Origin: Delphinapterus leucas
Taxonomy: Eukaryota; Chordata; Mammalia; Artiodactyla; Monodontidae
NCBI RefSeq assembly: GCF_002288925.2
Contig: NW_022098037.1
Location: 7,374,901 to 7,438,900 of the forward strand
Reading direction: 5' to 3'
Length of the DNA stretch: 64,000 nt
Position numbers and translations under genes: made by a program. The notes beneath the pieces were generated by a model, which was not told the DNA's origin, made no database searches, and was given only the letters and a program-made list of their open reading frames with translations. Positions within the stretch are counted from its first letter, which is position 1; each line of letters begins with the position of its first letter. Below are positions 46,936 to 62,097 of the stretch, one piece after another.

Positions 46936-47219
46936 CAGAGATATATTTTGGCATCTCTTTTTCCAAAAATCCCAGAAATCTGGACCTAGGAGTGACTCTG
47001 AAGGTCAGTTAGCCCAACCCACAGCTTGTTCAAGGCAGAGCCAGACTATTCAAAGAAGTAGAGATTTGGCAGCTTTCTGGTTTGTGTAATAGTGAAAGTC
47101 AGCCAAGAAGAATAATTCAGATTAAAAATCATTTGAGGGCCAGAATTATTCTCTTTTGCTCAATATCCATCAAGTTAATGAGAAATAGTTAAGTCTCTGC
47201 TTTGGTTTTCTTCTTTGTT

Positions 47220-47812
47220 TTCTACTAATGTATAACTTACACACAGCAAAATGCACATATCTTTTTTTTAACATCTTTATTGGAGTATAATTGCTTTACA
47301 ATGTTGTGTTAATTTCTGCTGTACAACAAAATGAATCAGCTGTACAAATACATATGTCCCCATATCCCCTCTCTCTTGCACCTCCCTCCCACCCTCCCTA
47401 TCCCACCACTCTAGGTGGTCACAAAGCACTGAGCTGATCTCCCTGAAAATGCACACATCTTAAATGTACAGTTTAATGAATTTTTTCATTTGTAGCCATC
47501 CATGCAGTTACCTCCCACATCAAGACATAGAACATTTCAACACCCAGAGAAGGTCCTTCACGGCCTCTTCCAGTCACTATCCTCTCCCAAGGAATAGAGA
47601 TTTAATTTCTACCACCATAGGTTGGTTTTGCCTAGTTTTGAGCTAGATGTGAATGGAATCACACAGTATATAGCTTATTATGTCTGACTTTTTCACTTAA
47701 CACTGTATCTGAGATTTATCCATGTTGTTTCATATGTCAGTAGATGGTTTTTATTTTTAATTGCTATATGTGAATTATATGAGTATATCACACTGTATGA
47801 CTACAACAACTT
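47220..47812 (-). repeat. Ancient L1M 3' region, antisense (host of two insertions)
   Basis: 'ctaatgtataacttacacac' and, after the insertion at 47263-47445, 'cttaaatgtacagtttaatg', 'gttggttttgcctagttttg' and 'ttatccatgttgtttcatatgtcag' form one antisense L1M. It was opened first at 47262 by a short L1 end and again at 47824 by a full-length L1. Confidence 0.75.
47263..47445 (-). mobile_element. 5'-truncated L1 3' end, antisense (183 bases)
   Basis: Reverse complement of a young L1 3' UTR ('aacatctttattggagtata', 'taggtggtcacaaagcactgagctgatctccct'), closely matching 24090-24275 of L1 copy 1. The flanks aaaatgcacatatct (47248-47262) and aaaatgcacacatct (47446-47460) are a 15-base target-site duplication with one mismatch. 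Confidence 0.93.
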
Positions 47813-47824
47813 AAGAATTCACCA

Positions 47825-48720
47825 GGATCAAGATGGAGGAATAGAAGAACGTGTGCTCACTCCCTCTTGCGAGAGCACCGGAATCACAGCTAACTGCTGA
47901 ACAATCATCGACAGGAAGACACTGGAACTCACCAAAAGATACCCCACATCCAAAGACAAAGGAGAAGCCACAATGAGACGGCAGGAGGGGCACAATCACA
48001 GTAAAATCAAATCCCATAACTGCTGGGTGGGTGACTCACAGACTGGAGAACACTTATACCACAGAAGTCCACCCACTGGAGTGAAGGTTCTGAGCTCCAC
48101 ATCAGGCTTCCCAACCTGGGGGGTCCGGAAACAGGAGGAGGAATTCCTAGAGAATCAGACTTTGAAGGCTAGCAGGATTTGATTGCAGGACTTTGACAGG
48201 ACTGGGGGAAACGGAGACTCCACTCTTGGAGGTCACACACAAAGTAGTGTGTAATTGGAACCCAGGGGAAGGAGCAGTGACCCCATAGGAGACTGAACCA
48301 GACCTACCTGCTAGTGCTGGAGGGCCTTCTGCAGAGGTGGGGGTGGCTGTGGCTTACCGTGAGGACAAGAACACTGGCAGCAGAAGTTCTGGGAAGTATT
48401 CCTTGGTGTGAGCCCTCCCAGAGTCCGCCATTAGCCCCACCAAGAGCCAGGTAGGCTCCAGTGTTGGGTTGCCTCAGGCCAAACAACCAACAGGGAGGGA
48501 ACCCAGCCCCACCCATCAGCAGACAAGCAGATTAAAGTTTTGCTGAGCTCTGCCCACCAGAGCAACAGCCAGCTCTACCCACCACCAGTCCCTCCCATCA
48601 GGAAACTTGCACAAGCCTCTTAGATAGCCTGATCCACCAGAGGGCAGACGGCAGAAGCAAGAAGAACTACAATCCTGCAGCCTGTGGAACAAAAACCACA
48701 TTCACATAGAGATAGACAAG
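47825..48720 (+). promoter_or_regulatory. L1 copy 2 5' UTR (expected internal promoter)
   Basis: About 0.9 kb, starting ggatcaagatggaggaatag, a start typical of L1. It is less than half the length of the 5' UTR of copy 1. Only the last ~300 bases, with repeated cccacccaccag-like text, look related. Promoter activity is inferred from the family, not seen. Confidence 0.65.
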
Positions 48721-49648
48721 ATGAAAAGGCAGAGGGCTATGCACCAGATGACAGAACAAGATAAAACCCCAGAAAAACAACTAAGTGAAGTGGAGATAGG
48801 AAACCTTCCAGAAAAAGAATTCAGAATAATGAGAGTGAAGATGATCCAGGACCTCAGAAAAAGAATGGAGGCAAAGATTGAGAAGATGCAAGAAATGTTT
48901 AACAAAGACCTAGGGGAATTAAAGAACAAGCACCTAGAAGAATTAAAGAACAAACAAACAGAGATGAACAACACAATAGCTGAAATGAAAAATACACTAG
49001 AAGGAATCAATAGCAGAATAACTGAGGCAGAAGAACGGATAAGTGATCTGGAAGACAGAATGGTAGAATTCACTGCCACAGAGCAGAATAAAGAAAAAAG
49101 AATGAAAAGGAATGAAGACAGTGTAAGAGACCTCTGGGACAACATTAAATGCAGCAAGGTTCGCATTATAGGGGTCCCAGAAGGAGAAGACAGAGAGAAA
49201 GGACCTGAAAAAATATTTGAAGAGGTTATAATCGAAAAATTCCCTAACACGGGAAAGGAAATAGCCACCTGAGTCCAGGAAGCAAAAAGAGTCCCAGGAA
49301 GGATAAACCCAAGGAGAAACATGCCATGACACATAGTAATCAAACTGACAAAAATTAAAGGCAAAGAAAATTTATTGAAAGTAACAAGGGAAAAACAACA
49401 AATAATATACAAGGGAACTCCCATAAGGTTAACAGCTGATTTCTCAGCAGAAACTCTACAAGCCAGAAGGGAGTAGCATGATATATTTAAAGTGATGGAA
49501 GGAAGAACCAAAACCAAGATTACTCTACCCGGCAAGGATCTCATTCAGATTCGATGGAGAAATCAAAAGCTTTACAGACAAGCAAAAGCTAAGAGAATTC
49601 AGCATCACCAAACCAGCTCTACAACAAGTGCTAAAGGAACTTCTCTAA
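48721..49648 (+). pseudogene. L1 ORF1 (RNA-binding protein), broken, copy 2
   Basis: The start ATG at 48721 opens MKRQRAMHQM. The coiled-coil region includes an in-frame duplicated segment (LGELKNKHLEELKNKQTEMN), and ISDLEDRMVE and VRDLWDNIKCSKVRIIGVPE follow. A TGA at 49270-49272 ends the frame at 183 codons, where copy 1 has a Gln codon. A second TGA lies at about 49327. The remnant of the C-terminal domain continues to the normal stop TAA at 49646-49648 (…LQQVLKELL). Defective, but less frameshifted than copy 1. Confidence 0.9.
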
Positions 49649-49706
49649 GTGGGAAACACAAGAGAAGAAAAGGACCTACAAAAACAAACCCATAACAATT
49701 AAGAAA

Positions 49707-53504
<3,798 letters not shown>

Positions 53505-53739
53505 AAAAATGGTACAGATGAACTGGTTTGCAGGTCAGAAATAGAGACACAGATGTAGAGAACAAATATCTGGACACCAAGGGGGGAAAGTGGCGGGGGT
53601 GGGGGGGCTGGGATGAATTGGGAGATTGGGATTGACATATATACACTAATATGTATAAAATGGATAACTAATAAGAACCTGCTGTATAAAAAAATAAATA
53701 ACATTTTTTAAAAAAGGAATTCACCAATGTAGAATATTA

Positions 53740-53875
53740 GCTGCAGCCCAGGAGAAAAGGTGAGAAGACTTGGGTTCTAATCTTATTTTTTACCACTAAG
53801 TAGCTATGTGAAAACTTCACTCTGGGACAGTTTTCCTTATCTGTGGATGAAGAAGTTGGACTAAAGCAATTTTTC
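53740..53875 (+). repeat. MIR SINE, sense
   Basis: 'agacttgggttctaatctta', 'ccactaagtagctatgtgaaaacttcactctgggacagttttccttatctgtgg' are MIR landmarks. Confidence 0.72.
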
Positions 53876-53899
53876 TAACTGTAAAGTTCAACAAATAGT

Positions 53900-54040
53900 G
53901 TGCTAATCACAGACTCAATAAGCAATTGGAAGAGAGTAACAATCTTATATGTGACAAAGAACTCATATCAGGAATGTATAAGGGACTCCTATAAATCATT
54001 AAGCAGAAAAGATATACACTCAATTAAGAACAGGAAATAT
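53900..54040 (+). repeat. Old L1 ORF2 3' fragment, sense
   Basis: 'ctcatatcaggaatgtataagggactcctataaatcattaagcagaaaagatatac' resembles the ORF2 C-terminal region of an older L1. It is much more diverged than the three recent L1 copies here. Confidence 0.5.
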
Positions 54041-54047
54041 GCTTTTT

Positions 54048-54062
54048 GTGTGTGTGTGTGTG
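54048..54062. repeat. Short (TG)n
   Basis: About seven TG units. Confidence 0.9.
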
Positions 54063-54189
54063 TTACTGTTGTTACAATGGAGAAGAAATTTGTTGAGTGG
54101 GAAATCTTGGGGTGCTATGACTACGTAAAAAATATATTTAGACACTCAAACATTTGGTCATCTACATGTTGCAGAGGGTGATTTTTCAA

Positions 54190-55140
54190 AAAAGTATCTT
54201 TTTGTATTGTTTTCTATAAGGGAGTCACCATGTTTAATTTTACGAATGCATGAAATGCACATGAAGGCTTCATGAACTGTAAAGCTTTCTGCAAATGAAA
54301 GGCATTATTATTATTCCAGATACAATATGAATGCAGCTGACATCAATCCCATTCTTCCCAGTTGCAGGTGTAACGACCAACACGGGTATTTTCCTTTGTT
54401 CCTTTGCCATGGCCATGGGAGAATGTCTGAACCCAACACACAAATAACAGCTGCGATTTTAATTGAGAGTTTTGAGTGGATAAGCAAGGTGTACACTGAA
54501 TGCATAGCAACAGATAGATTTTCACTTGGGCAGCCACATTATTATTTCCTCAGACTTTGAAAAGGGAAAGTTTTAACAGACCTCTTAGAAGTGACCCTTG
54601 TTTTTCCCCCCAACCTGTTCACAGTTACTGTCACAGAATGCGTCATCTCTCTCCCACGCACACAGTGGGAAAACAACTTTGCCATCCAGAGCAAAGACAG
54701 TGTTTTGCTGTGTCACGGATACAAGAGTCTGCATATGGTTCATTGTCCTTTTCCCAATTAGGCTCCCTCCCTAAGCACTGGAGTTTCCTGCCCAGAGAGC
54801 CTGCTGGGGATCCTTATCATTTCAGCAGAAATAAGTCAGCATGAGAGGCCACGGCAAACCAGAATTTTGCCAGAATGCTTGTGGTCTTTGCCTTGCCCTT
54901 TTTTTAAGATTTTGTAACTCTGGTCTTGCCTTAGCAGGGTGAGAAACTGTCCCAAAAACATAATCAACCTAGATTGGTCAACCAAAGGGAATTTGCTTGT
55001 TCATTCACATTTGATGCCTGTATCTTCTTGGACCAGGATATCCCCATGGCTCTGCCACTTGACTCGGGTAACCAACTATTGGTATTCCCTTTCCAGTATT
55101 ATGCATAAATGTATTTCAGACTTTGTATTTTCCCATTAAC
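54190..55140. other. Repeat-poor segment
   Basis: About 0.95 kb with no recognised repeat, flanked by MIR/L1 on one side and a CA repeat on the other. It contains the near-palindromic 'tgccatggccatggga' (54407-54421). Short open frames lack splice support. A candidate for single-copy or conserved non-coding DNA. Confidence 0.4.
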
Positions 55141-55175
55141 ATTTCCTCTGCGATAGACTTAGCAGCTCTGTAGTA

Positions 55176-55180
55176 ACACA

Positions 55181-55225
<45 letters not shown>
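55176..55225. repeat. (CA)n microsatellite
   Basis: About 25 CA units with one 'cata' interruption, ending 12 bases before a truncated L1. Confidence 0.97.
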
Positions 55226-55227
<2 letters not shown>

Positions 55228-55237
55228 ACACCCCTAA

Positions 55238-55960
55238 TCTAAACTAAAAATAGAACTACCATACGACCCAGCAATCCCACTACTGGGCATATACCCTGAG
55301 AAAACCATAATTCAAAAAGAGTCATGTACCACAATGTTCATTGCAGCTCTATTAACAATAGCCAGGGCATGGAAGCAACCTAAGTGTCCATTGACAGATG
55401 AATGGATGAAGAAGATGTGCACATACATACAATGGAATATTACTCAGCCATAAAAAGAAACGAAATTGAGTTATTTGTATTGAGGTGGATGGACTCAGAG
55501 TCTGTCATACAGAGTGAAGTAAGTCAGAAAGAGAAAAACAAATACCGTATGCTAACACATATATATGGATTCTAAAAAAAAACCCAAAAAGGTTCTGAAG
55601 AACCTAGGGGCAGAACAGGAATAAAGACGCAGATGTAGAGAATGGACTTGAGGACACGGAGAGGGGGAAGGGTAAGCTAGGACAAAGTGAGAGAGTGGCA
55701 TGGCCATATATACACTACCAAATGTAAAATAGATAGCTAGTGGGAAGCAGCCACATAGCACAGGGAGATCAGCTTGGTGCTTTGTGACCACCTAGAGGGG
55801 TGGGATAAGGAGGGTGGGAGAGAGACGCAAGAGGGAGGAGATACGGGGATATATGTCTATGTATGGCTGATTTACTTTGTTATAAAGCAGAAACTAACAC
55901 ACCACTGTAGAGCAATTATACTCCAATAAAGATGTTAATAAAATAAAATAAAATAAAATT
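55238..55960 (+). mobile_element. 5'-truncated L1, sense (ORF2 end and 3' UTR)
   Basis: Starts within the ORF2 C-terminus ('ctaaaaatagaactaccata', the counterpart of about 23577 in copy 1) and runs to 'ccaataaagatgttaataaaataaaataaaataaaatt'. The readable end of ORF2 ([20 protein letters not shown]…) is nearer to copy 1 than to copy 2; it shares 'agagtcatgtaccacaatg' with copy 1. No clear target-site duplication could be read. Confidence 0.92.
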
Positions 55961-55969
55961 CTATAGTTG

Positions 55970-56300
55970 TAGAGTGAAAAGGGTTTCAGAGTCCCGAAAA
56001 CCTGGGTTTGAATCCTGGATTTATCACTATACCTGGATGGTAAGCCTCAGCTGCCTTGTCTGTGACATGGGGATAAAAATACCTTCCTTGCTCCCAGGAT
56101 TCTTGTGAAGTCAAAAGAGGCAATGCATGGACACCTTCCCAGAGAGGTCTTGTCCGCAATAATTGCCTCATAAACAGTGGGTGAAATGATTGTTACGTAG
56201 TTGGTGCAACTGAGACAGTCACCGAGTGCAGAGAAGTGGCCAGCCCAAGTTTTGCAGTAAATTAATGACAGACTCAGGACAAAAGCTAAGGCCCAGAGCT
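55970..56300 (+). repeat. MIR SINE, sense, with a second diverged MIR-like piece
   Basis: 'acctgggtttgaatcctggatttatcac', 'agctgccttgtctgtgacatggggataaaaataccttc' and 'aggattcttgtgaagtcaaaagagg' form a sense MIR (55990-56140). From 56195, 'gtggccagcccaagttttgcagtaaattaatgacagactcaggac' may be an antisense MIR. Confidence 0.65.
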
Positions 56301-56442
56301 CTTTTCCACTCTGGAGCAAAGGGAGCCATGTCCAAGAATTGCTTCTGCAGGTTTGGGGAGGAGACAAAACAAAACAAAAGAACAAAATGAAATGAAATAC
56401 AACACTTCAATGAGGTGAACTCTTAAGCTTTGGTGATTTCTT

Positions 56443-56773
56443 TTTTTTTAAAAATAAATTTATTTATTTATTTTTTGCTCCATTGGGTCTTCGTTCTGCG
56501 CACAGGCTCTCTCTAGTTGCAGCGAGTGGGAGCCACTCTTCGTTGTGGTGCGCGGGCTTCTCATTGCAGTGGCTTCTCTTGTTGCAGAGCACAGGCTCTA
56601 GGCGCACGGGTTCAGTAGTCGTGGCTCGCGGGCTCTAGAGCGCAGGCTCAGTAGTTGTGGCACACAGGCTTAGTTGCTCCGTGGCATGTGGGATCTTCCT
56701 GGACCAGGGCTCGAACCCACGTCCCCGGCATGGGCAGTCAGATTCTTAACCACTGCACCACCAGGGAAGTCCC
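56443..56773 (-). mobile_element. CHR-type SINE, antisense
   Basis: Left tail aaataaatttatttatttat, body 'gctccattgggtcttcgttctgcgcacagg', head complement ending accagggaagtccc. A perfect 18-base target-site duplication aagctttggtgatttctt at 56425-56442 and 56774-56791 gives exact borders. Confidence 0.97.
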
Positions 56774-56791
56774 AAGCTTTGGTGATTTCTT

Positions 56792-57123
56792 AAACTTAGT
56801 GACCTGTAGTTGACTGGCTTGAAAGAAAGGTTTTTGGTTTTGTTTTTGAAATAAAATCTCTCTTTATGTTTCAGTATTTCTTCCCTGTTCAGCCAGAGGC
56901 ATCTGTATTGATTTGAGGAGAGTTAGGATTGTTAGATCAGGAAAGCAAAAAGGAAGGAACCAATAAAATAGGTTCTTGCAGCCCACAATAGAAGCATGGA
57001 TTCCAATGCCAGAACTTTTGATTTGAAGAGCCAGGTTTTGAGAGAGGAGAGAGCTCTTGAGAATCCAAAAGGAAGGTTCTTAAGGAAGCAGGCTACAGAA
57101 TCTATGACATAAAATTAGGTGAC
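56792..57123. other. No recognised feature
   Basis: Short single-copy-looking spacer between two CHR SINEs. Confidence 0.4.
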
Positions 57124-57137
57124 AAAGAGAATAGGGA

Positions 57138-57494
57138 GGGCTTCCCTGGTGGCTCAGTGGTTAAGAATCCGCCTGCCAATGCAGGAGACACGAGTTCGAG
57201 CCCTGGTCCGGGAAGATCCCATATGCCGCAGAGCATCTAAGCCTGTGAGCTACAACTACTGAGCCTGTGCTCTAGAGCCCGTGAGCCACAACCACTGAAG
57301 CCCATGTGCCACAACTACTGAAGCCCGCGCGCCTAGAGCTCGTGCTCTGCAACAAGAGAAGCCACCGCAATGAGAAGCCCGTGCACCACAACAAAGAGTA
57401 GCCCCCGCTCATGGCAACTAGAGAAAGCCCGCATGCAGCAATGAAGACCCAATGCAGCCAAAAATAAATAAATAAAATTAATAAATTAAAAAAA
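57138..57494 (+). mobile_element. CHR-type SINE, sense, full length
   Basis: The best copy for reading the family in its own direction. The head gggcttccctggtggctcag carries an A box like that of a tRNA. The B box is 'gagttcgagccctgg'. A body of alternating 'ccacaactactga / gcccgtg' units follows, with an aaataaataaataaaattaa tail. A 14-base duplication aaagagaataggga at 57124-57137 and 57495-57508 marks the ends. It depends on LINE machinery for movement. Confidence 0.97.
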
Positions 57495-57508
57495 AAAGAG
57501 AATAGGGA

Positions 57509-57994
57509 AAGAACCAGGTTACTGAGCCCCCTTTCTGGGCTAGCAGGTGGTGGTCATCTCATTAGAAGAGGGAGAGGTGAAGTGGGAGGCTGAGGGTTGG
57601 GATGAGCAGGCCAGGCCTGAGGAGACCAGGTGAAAGGGAGCTGATGAGCATGGAGGGATGGGGTGCCCTGCAGACTATGCACTGCTATTTAGGGGAGGGC
57701 CACGTTGGCTGTTTCTTTCAGCCTTTTCTTTTGAGGACCTTCTGTAAACAGCTGTCTGCATGTTATCCATGGATTGTCTCAGAAGTGATACCCCACAATG
57801 TCCCAAGATTTTGCTAAACTCTGTATGAGCTACCTATTTGGATATTTCTCTTTTTAATGGCCAAGGACACTAGTAAATGCCATGAAACACAGGCACAGTC
57901 CCCAGAAGATGGATGGAAAAGTAGAGGGAAAGCCCCTAGCACTCATACCGAACCATTTTTGTTACTTAGGTTTAATTTCAATTTTGAGGAATTA
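57509..57994. other. No recognised feature
   Basis: Nothing supported; a 71-codon open frame at 57602-57817 has no domain or splice context. Confidence 0.4.
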
Positions 57995-58245
57995 ATAGAG
58001 CATAGTTATTAGGATTGTGGTCTCTTGAGTCGGGCTGCCTGCTTTATATCCTGGTTCTATCCCTCGATTAGCTGGGAAACTGAAGAAGTTTATGAAACTC
58101 TTGGCTTCCTCATCTGCCAGAGGGCATAATCACAGTATCTGCCATATAGGTTTTCAGTGAGTAAATGAATTAACACACATGGAAGACTTGGTTAGAACAA
58201 TGCCCGATACATAGTAGAGTTCAATAATTGTCACTTACGGTTGCT
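57995..58245 (+). repeat. MIR SINE, sense
   Basis: 'agcatagttattaggattgtggtctcttgagtcgggctgcctg', 'cttcctcatctgccagaggg' and 'tgcccgatacatagtagagttcaataattg' cover most of a MIR. Confidence 0.82.
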
Positions 58246-58369
58246 CTTACTGTCTGTGTTTAGTTTAGCGTGTGTGTGTGTTATAGAGCTGAGAAGCTCT
58301 GATAGTTTTTTACAATAACCAAGAGAGAACTTACATCTTCACTCTCTCAGCTTTCTGGGGTTGTTCACT

Positions 58370-58525
58370 TGATTTTTCTATTCATTCACTTCAATATGCT
58401 TTCCAAGAAATATTTATTAAGCCCCTTCTATATGCCCATCAGGCACTATGCAAGGTACTGAGGATAAAATGACATATCAAACAGACATATCCCCGTCCTC
58501 CTGTAGTTTGCCACCCCAGCTGTTC
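58370..58525 (-). repeat. L2 3' end, antisense
   Basis: 'agaaatatttattaagcccc', 'ccatcaggcactatgcaaggtactgaggataaaatgac' and 'cccgtcctcctgtagtttgcc' follow the antisense L2 order. Confidence 0.68.
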
Positions 58526-58987
58526 TCTTTCAATAACCCCTTTCCCTTCAACTGATCTGGGGGCCAGGGCCAATCTCCTGAGTGCATTTCCTAGTGCTGG
58601 CAATCTGGGGTCCTGCAACAGGCCATAAAATGCATGGTATATGGATTTAATAATGTCAGGGGAAATTTTCAGTTAATCCCTTAGACTGTGGGTACACTCA
58701 GGATTCAAAGACCAGACCAAAACGGCACGAAGAGAAACAGAGAACTGGTAATTATCTGGTGAATTTGGGTCATGTGGAAAGCCAAACTAAATTACTTTAG
58801 CCAAGGAAAAAATGATTTTTTTCTCTTTGCATGGATTAGTAGTTTTGGTAAGATTTTGCTGGGGTCTCCCTTCCCCTTTTTGCTTTATTCCATCAGGTAG
58901 TTCCTAGAAACCAACATATTGTGGGAAAGCCACAAAGACAAGGATTTTGAGGGAAATGACCGTCATCCATTCATGGGGAATTATTTG
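58526..58987. other. No recognised feature
   Basis: Nothing supported. Confidence 0.4.
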
Positions 58988-59002
58988 GGGAGCCCTGGTT
59001 TT

Positions 59003-59324
59003 GTTTTTTTTTAAAGAAGATGTTGGGGGGTATGAGTTTATTAATTAATTTATTTATTTTTGCTGTGTTGGGTCTTTGTTTCTGTGCGAGGGCTTTCTCT
59101 AGTTGTGGCAAGCGGGGGCCACTCTTCATCACGGTGCACGGGCCTCTCACTATCGCGGCCTCTCTTGTTGCGGAGCACAGGCTCCAGACGCGCAGGCTCA
59201 GTAGTTGTGGCTCATGGGCCTAGTTGCTCCGCAGCACGTGGGATCCTCCCAGACCAGGGCCCGAACCCGTGTCCCCTGCATTAGCAGGCAGATTCTCAAC
59301 CATTGCGCCACCAGGGAAGCCCTA
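59003..59324 (-). mobile_element. CHR-type SINE, antisense
   Basis: Tail ttaattaatttatttatttt, body 'gctgtgttgggtctttgtttctgtgcg', head complement ending accagggaagccc. Flanks gggagccctggtttt (58988-59002) and gggagccctgatttt (59325-59339) differ at one base. Part of its body ('gcctctcactatcgcggcctctcttgttgcggagcac') looks like the short CpG-rich form, so it may be intermediate between the two SINE forms. Confidence 0.94.
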
Positions 59325-59339
59325 GGGAGCCCTGATTTT

Positions 59340-60744
59340 ATTTCTAGTACACATGTGGAATATAGAAGCAGGGTTCTAGGTCGTACTAAGTTCTAAGTTG
59401 GCAGTACTATCATAAATACAATCAACTCTTAGGTGCTCTAATTTTGAACTAAATCTGACAGCTTCTCTTAATTTTTGAAACAAATGTTTTGAGTTAGATG
59501 CTCTCTTATGTCTATATTAGTTCCAAATTATATTATATTATGAATTTGTATTTCTAAGGCAAAAACAAATAAAGAGTACATGTTTTAATGTTTACATTTT
59601 AAGTCATTTTTTATCCTTTTAATAGAAGATATCAATGTAATTCCCATCCAGGAAATGGTAATGGAAATTGCCTACTTCAATGTGTAATCTATAAAATCTC
59701 GTTAAGTAGTGTAAAGAGAATTTGTCATTTTGTCACCTAACTGACCTTTTACAACGCTGCGACCCACAGTGAAGTGATACCCTCCCAACTCGGATAAAAT
59801 GCCACATATTTTACTGCATTCTTACCAAGAAAAGCCTTCAGCCAAAATTTTAGCTAGTCCAAGTCAATTTTTAAGCAAAGTACATAACCAGAAATTGGCA
59901 CAAACATTTGTGTATCATCCTTTCCATATTCAAAAGCTGTCTGAGACTCATTTGATTAAGCATAAAAATAACTCTGTGAATGTCATTAGAAAGGCTGATG
60001 AACATTCCATGTCTGGTCCCTTGAATTTGTATTCTGGAGACATATTATTAAGTCACCGCTAAATAGTTTCTCTTGTAAGAACCTGATCATGCTCTCTAGA
60101 GTCTGAAGGAATCATTTTCATATTGAGTTTAGAAGGTTTAATTTTTCTATTTCCATTCAACAGAAAGGAAACAGCTGGTAAATTAAGGAAGGCCGGTACA
60201 GTTTATTTGGCTGTGTAGCCTCTACTGGCTTCTTTGGTTAATAGAGTATCTTTATTCCAACCAGGGTCCCCTCCCTGCCAAATCTCCTCATTAAACTGAG
60301 TTGTGATTAGAAAAGAATAAATGACATTTTATTTCATATGTGGCTCCTTCCAAGCTTCGATACTCCTCTTTAAGTTTTCCTCTTACACAACTTTTCCTTG
60401 GCCTGGCATTTCTTCTCCCTGGCAGCTCTTCAAAACAGAATGTGCAAAGTTCTTGTCCAGTCTTGTAGACTACTACGAAACGCAGCATCGCCTCACCCCC
60501 ACCTTGGGTTCAATTTTTATCCAGTCATTTATTCCTTCCACAAACATTAATTCTTGCACACAATATGGCCTTGTGTACTTTACACTCAAGCAGTCATCTC
60601 TGAGGATAATATATTGGTTCAGAAATGGAAATTCCATTTCACTTCCTCAGATTTATTTCTGAGTGGTTACGTGGTGGCGGGTGCTTCTTTTCAAAGTCAG
60701 GAAACACCAAAATACACCTTGCATACGGGAGAGTGTGTTCCAAA
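59340..60744. other. Repeat-poor segment, ~1.4 kb
   Basis: The longest stretch in the right half without a recognised repeat. An 87-codon open frame at 59799-60062 (MPHILLHSYQEKPSAKILAS…) and overlapping frames at 60321-60840 show no domain, no splice pair and no codon pattern I would trust. Candidate single-copy DNA. Confidence 0.4.
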
Positions 60745-61100
60745 TGTGGGCTGGGGTGGACTGAAAAGGTACCTCATAAGGAACTTGTTAAAAATGGAGA
60801 TTTTAGGGTCCTGATTTCCAGAAGTTCTGAACCAGTTTAGGTAGAGCTCTGGGAATTCTCATATGTAGCTGGCTTTGGCCACACTACTGTGCAGACTAGA
60901 GCGATAGCAGTGGTTATGGAACAAGAGGACACATTGAAGAAGGATGGACCTGGAAGGCAGAATGGGAGGGCTTGACAGCTACAGGTGGCAAAAGGAATGA
61001 AGGAGAGAGCAGAGTCAAAGATAACACGTTTATATATATTGTTCTCAGTTCTTTTATAAAAACAAAAAGAATACTGCTCATTTAAGTGATGGGGAGGCTT
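60745..61100. repeat. MER5-like piece, then possible antisense L2
   Basis: 'ggaacttgttaaaaatggagattttagggtcctgatttccagaagttctgaacc' (about 60781-60835) has MER5 character. 'gagcgatagcagtggttatggaacaagaggacacattgaagaagg' (about 60900) resembles the antisense L2 body. Both are diverged. Confidence 0.45.
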
Positions 61101-61113
61101 CCAGAACCGTTTT

Positions 61114-61431
61114 TTTTTTTTTTTTTTTTTTTGGCTGCATTGGGTCTTCGTTGTTGAGCACAGGCTTTCTCTAGTTGCGGCGAGCAGGGGCCACTCTTCG
61201 TTGCGTTGCACGGGCTTCTCATTGCGGCGGCTTCTCTTGTTGCAGAGCACGGGCTCTAGGCATGTGGGCTTCAGTAGTTGTGGCTCACGGGCTCTAGAGC
61301 ACAGGCTCAGTAGTTGTGGCACATGGGCTTAGTTGCTCTGTGGCATGTGGGATCTTTCTACACCAGGGCTTGAACCCATGTCCCCTGCATTGGCAGGCGG
61401 ATTCTGAACCACTGCGCCACCAGGGAAGTCC
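61114..61431 (-). mobile_element. CHR-type SINE, antisense
   Basis: Long poly(T) left end, body 'ggctgcattgggtcttcgttgttgagcacagg', head complement ending accagggaagtcc. Flanks ccagaaccgtttt (61101-61113) and ccagaactgtttt (61432-61444) are a 13-base duplication with one mismatch. The pure poly(A) tail is unlike the AT-rich tails of most other long copies. Confidence 0.95.
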
Positions 61432-61444
61432 CCAGAACTGTTTT

Positions 61445-62086
61445 AATGAACCAACACTAGACAATATTCCCCAAATAATTCTTTGATCTTAAAAGAATAC
61501 CAGATAGAATGCACACTTTTTGACTGACTGTAAGGAGTTTACTGGTGGTTGAAAGAAAGTAAAATTTAATGCTGTATTTAACAAAGACCTTGACCTTTTT
61601 CTCTAGTACACGCAACCTATAGCCACAGGGACAAGCGGTCATACTGGCATCACTATGTATTTGTAACCCTCAACCTCAAATAGACATTCTCTGCTAATAC
61701 ATTTCTCTACTGTATGTCCTTCTACCCACTGGAACAAATAGATATCCCCCAATTACCAACCACAATGAATATATTTTATACCTTTTATTACCCTCTCAAA
61801 CTTCCACCTACCCTGTCCCTCTCTCCGCATCCCATGCTGCCCTCAATTTTAATGATGACCTTGAATCCTACTTCATGGAGAATGTAAACATCCTCAAACA
61901 GGCACACCCTTCTTTCTTTTTTGCTACCAAGTTTACAAACCTACCTGCACTTCTATCTTTCTTTTTCCCTCCATTTTTACAATTGGGCAAGTACCCTTTC
62001 TCTAGTCAAAAACCTTATTTTTTTCCTGTTAGGGTCTGGATATTCTCATCTACTCAGGGACTTTGTTCTTCAAGTTTTCCCTTTTC
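61445..62086. other. No recognised feature
   Basis: Pyrimidine-rich in its second half. Nothing supported. Confidence 0.4.
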
Positions 62087-62097
62087 TCTCTTTTTCA

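Noticed and set aside
48702..49544. 280-codon open frame on the minus strand
   Set aside because: It is the exact antisense of L1 copy 2 ORF1. The A-rich L1 coding strand leaves the opposite strand poor in stops. Ser/Leu/Ile/Phe-rich composition is typical of such shadows.
57138..57220. tRNA gene
   Set aside because: The A- and B-box-like head belongs to a SINE with target-site duplications; it cannot fold into a standard cloverleaf with a normal anticodon arm as far as I can see.
60837..61322. 161-codon minus-strand open frame
   Set aside because: Mostly SINE sequence, with a poly-lysine block from the poly(A) tail.
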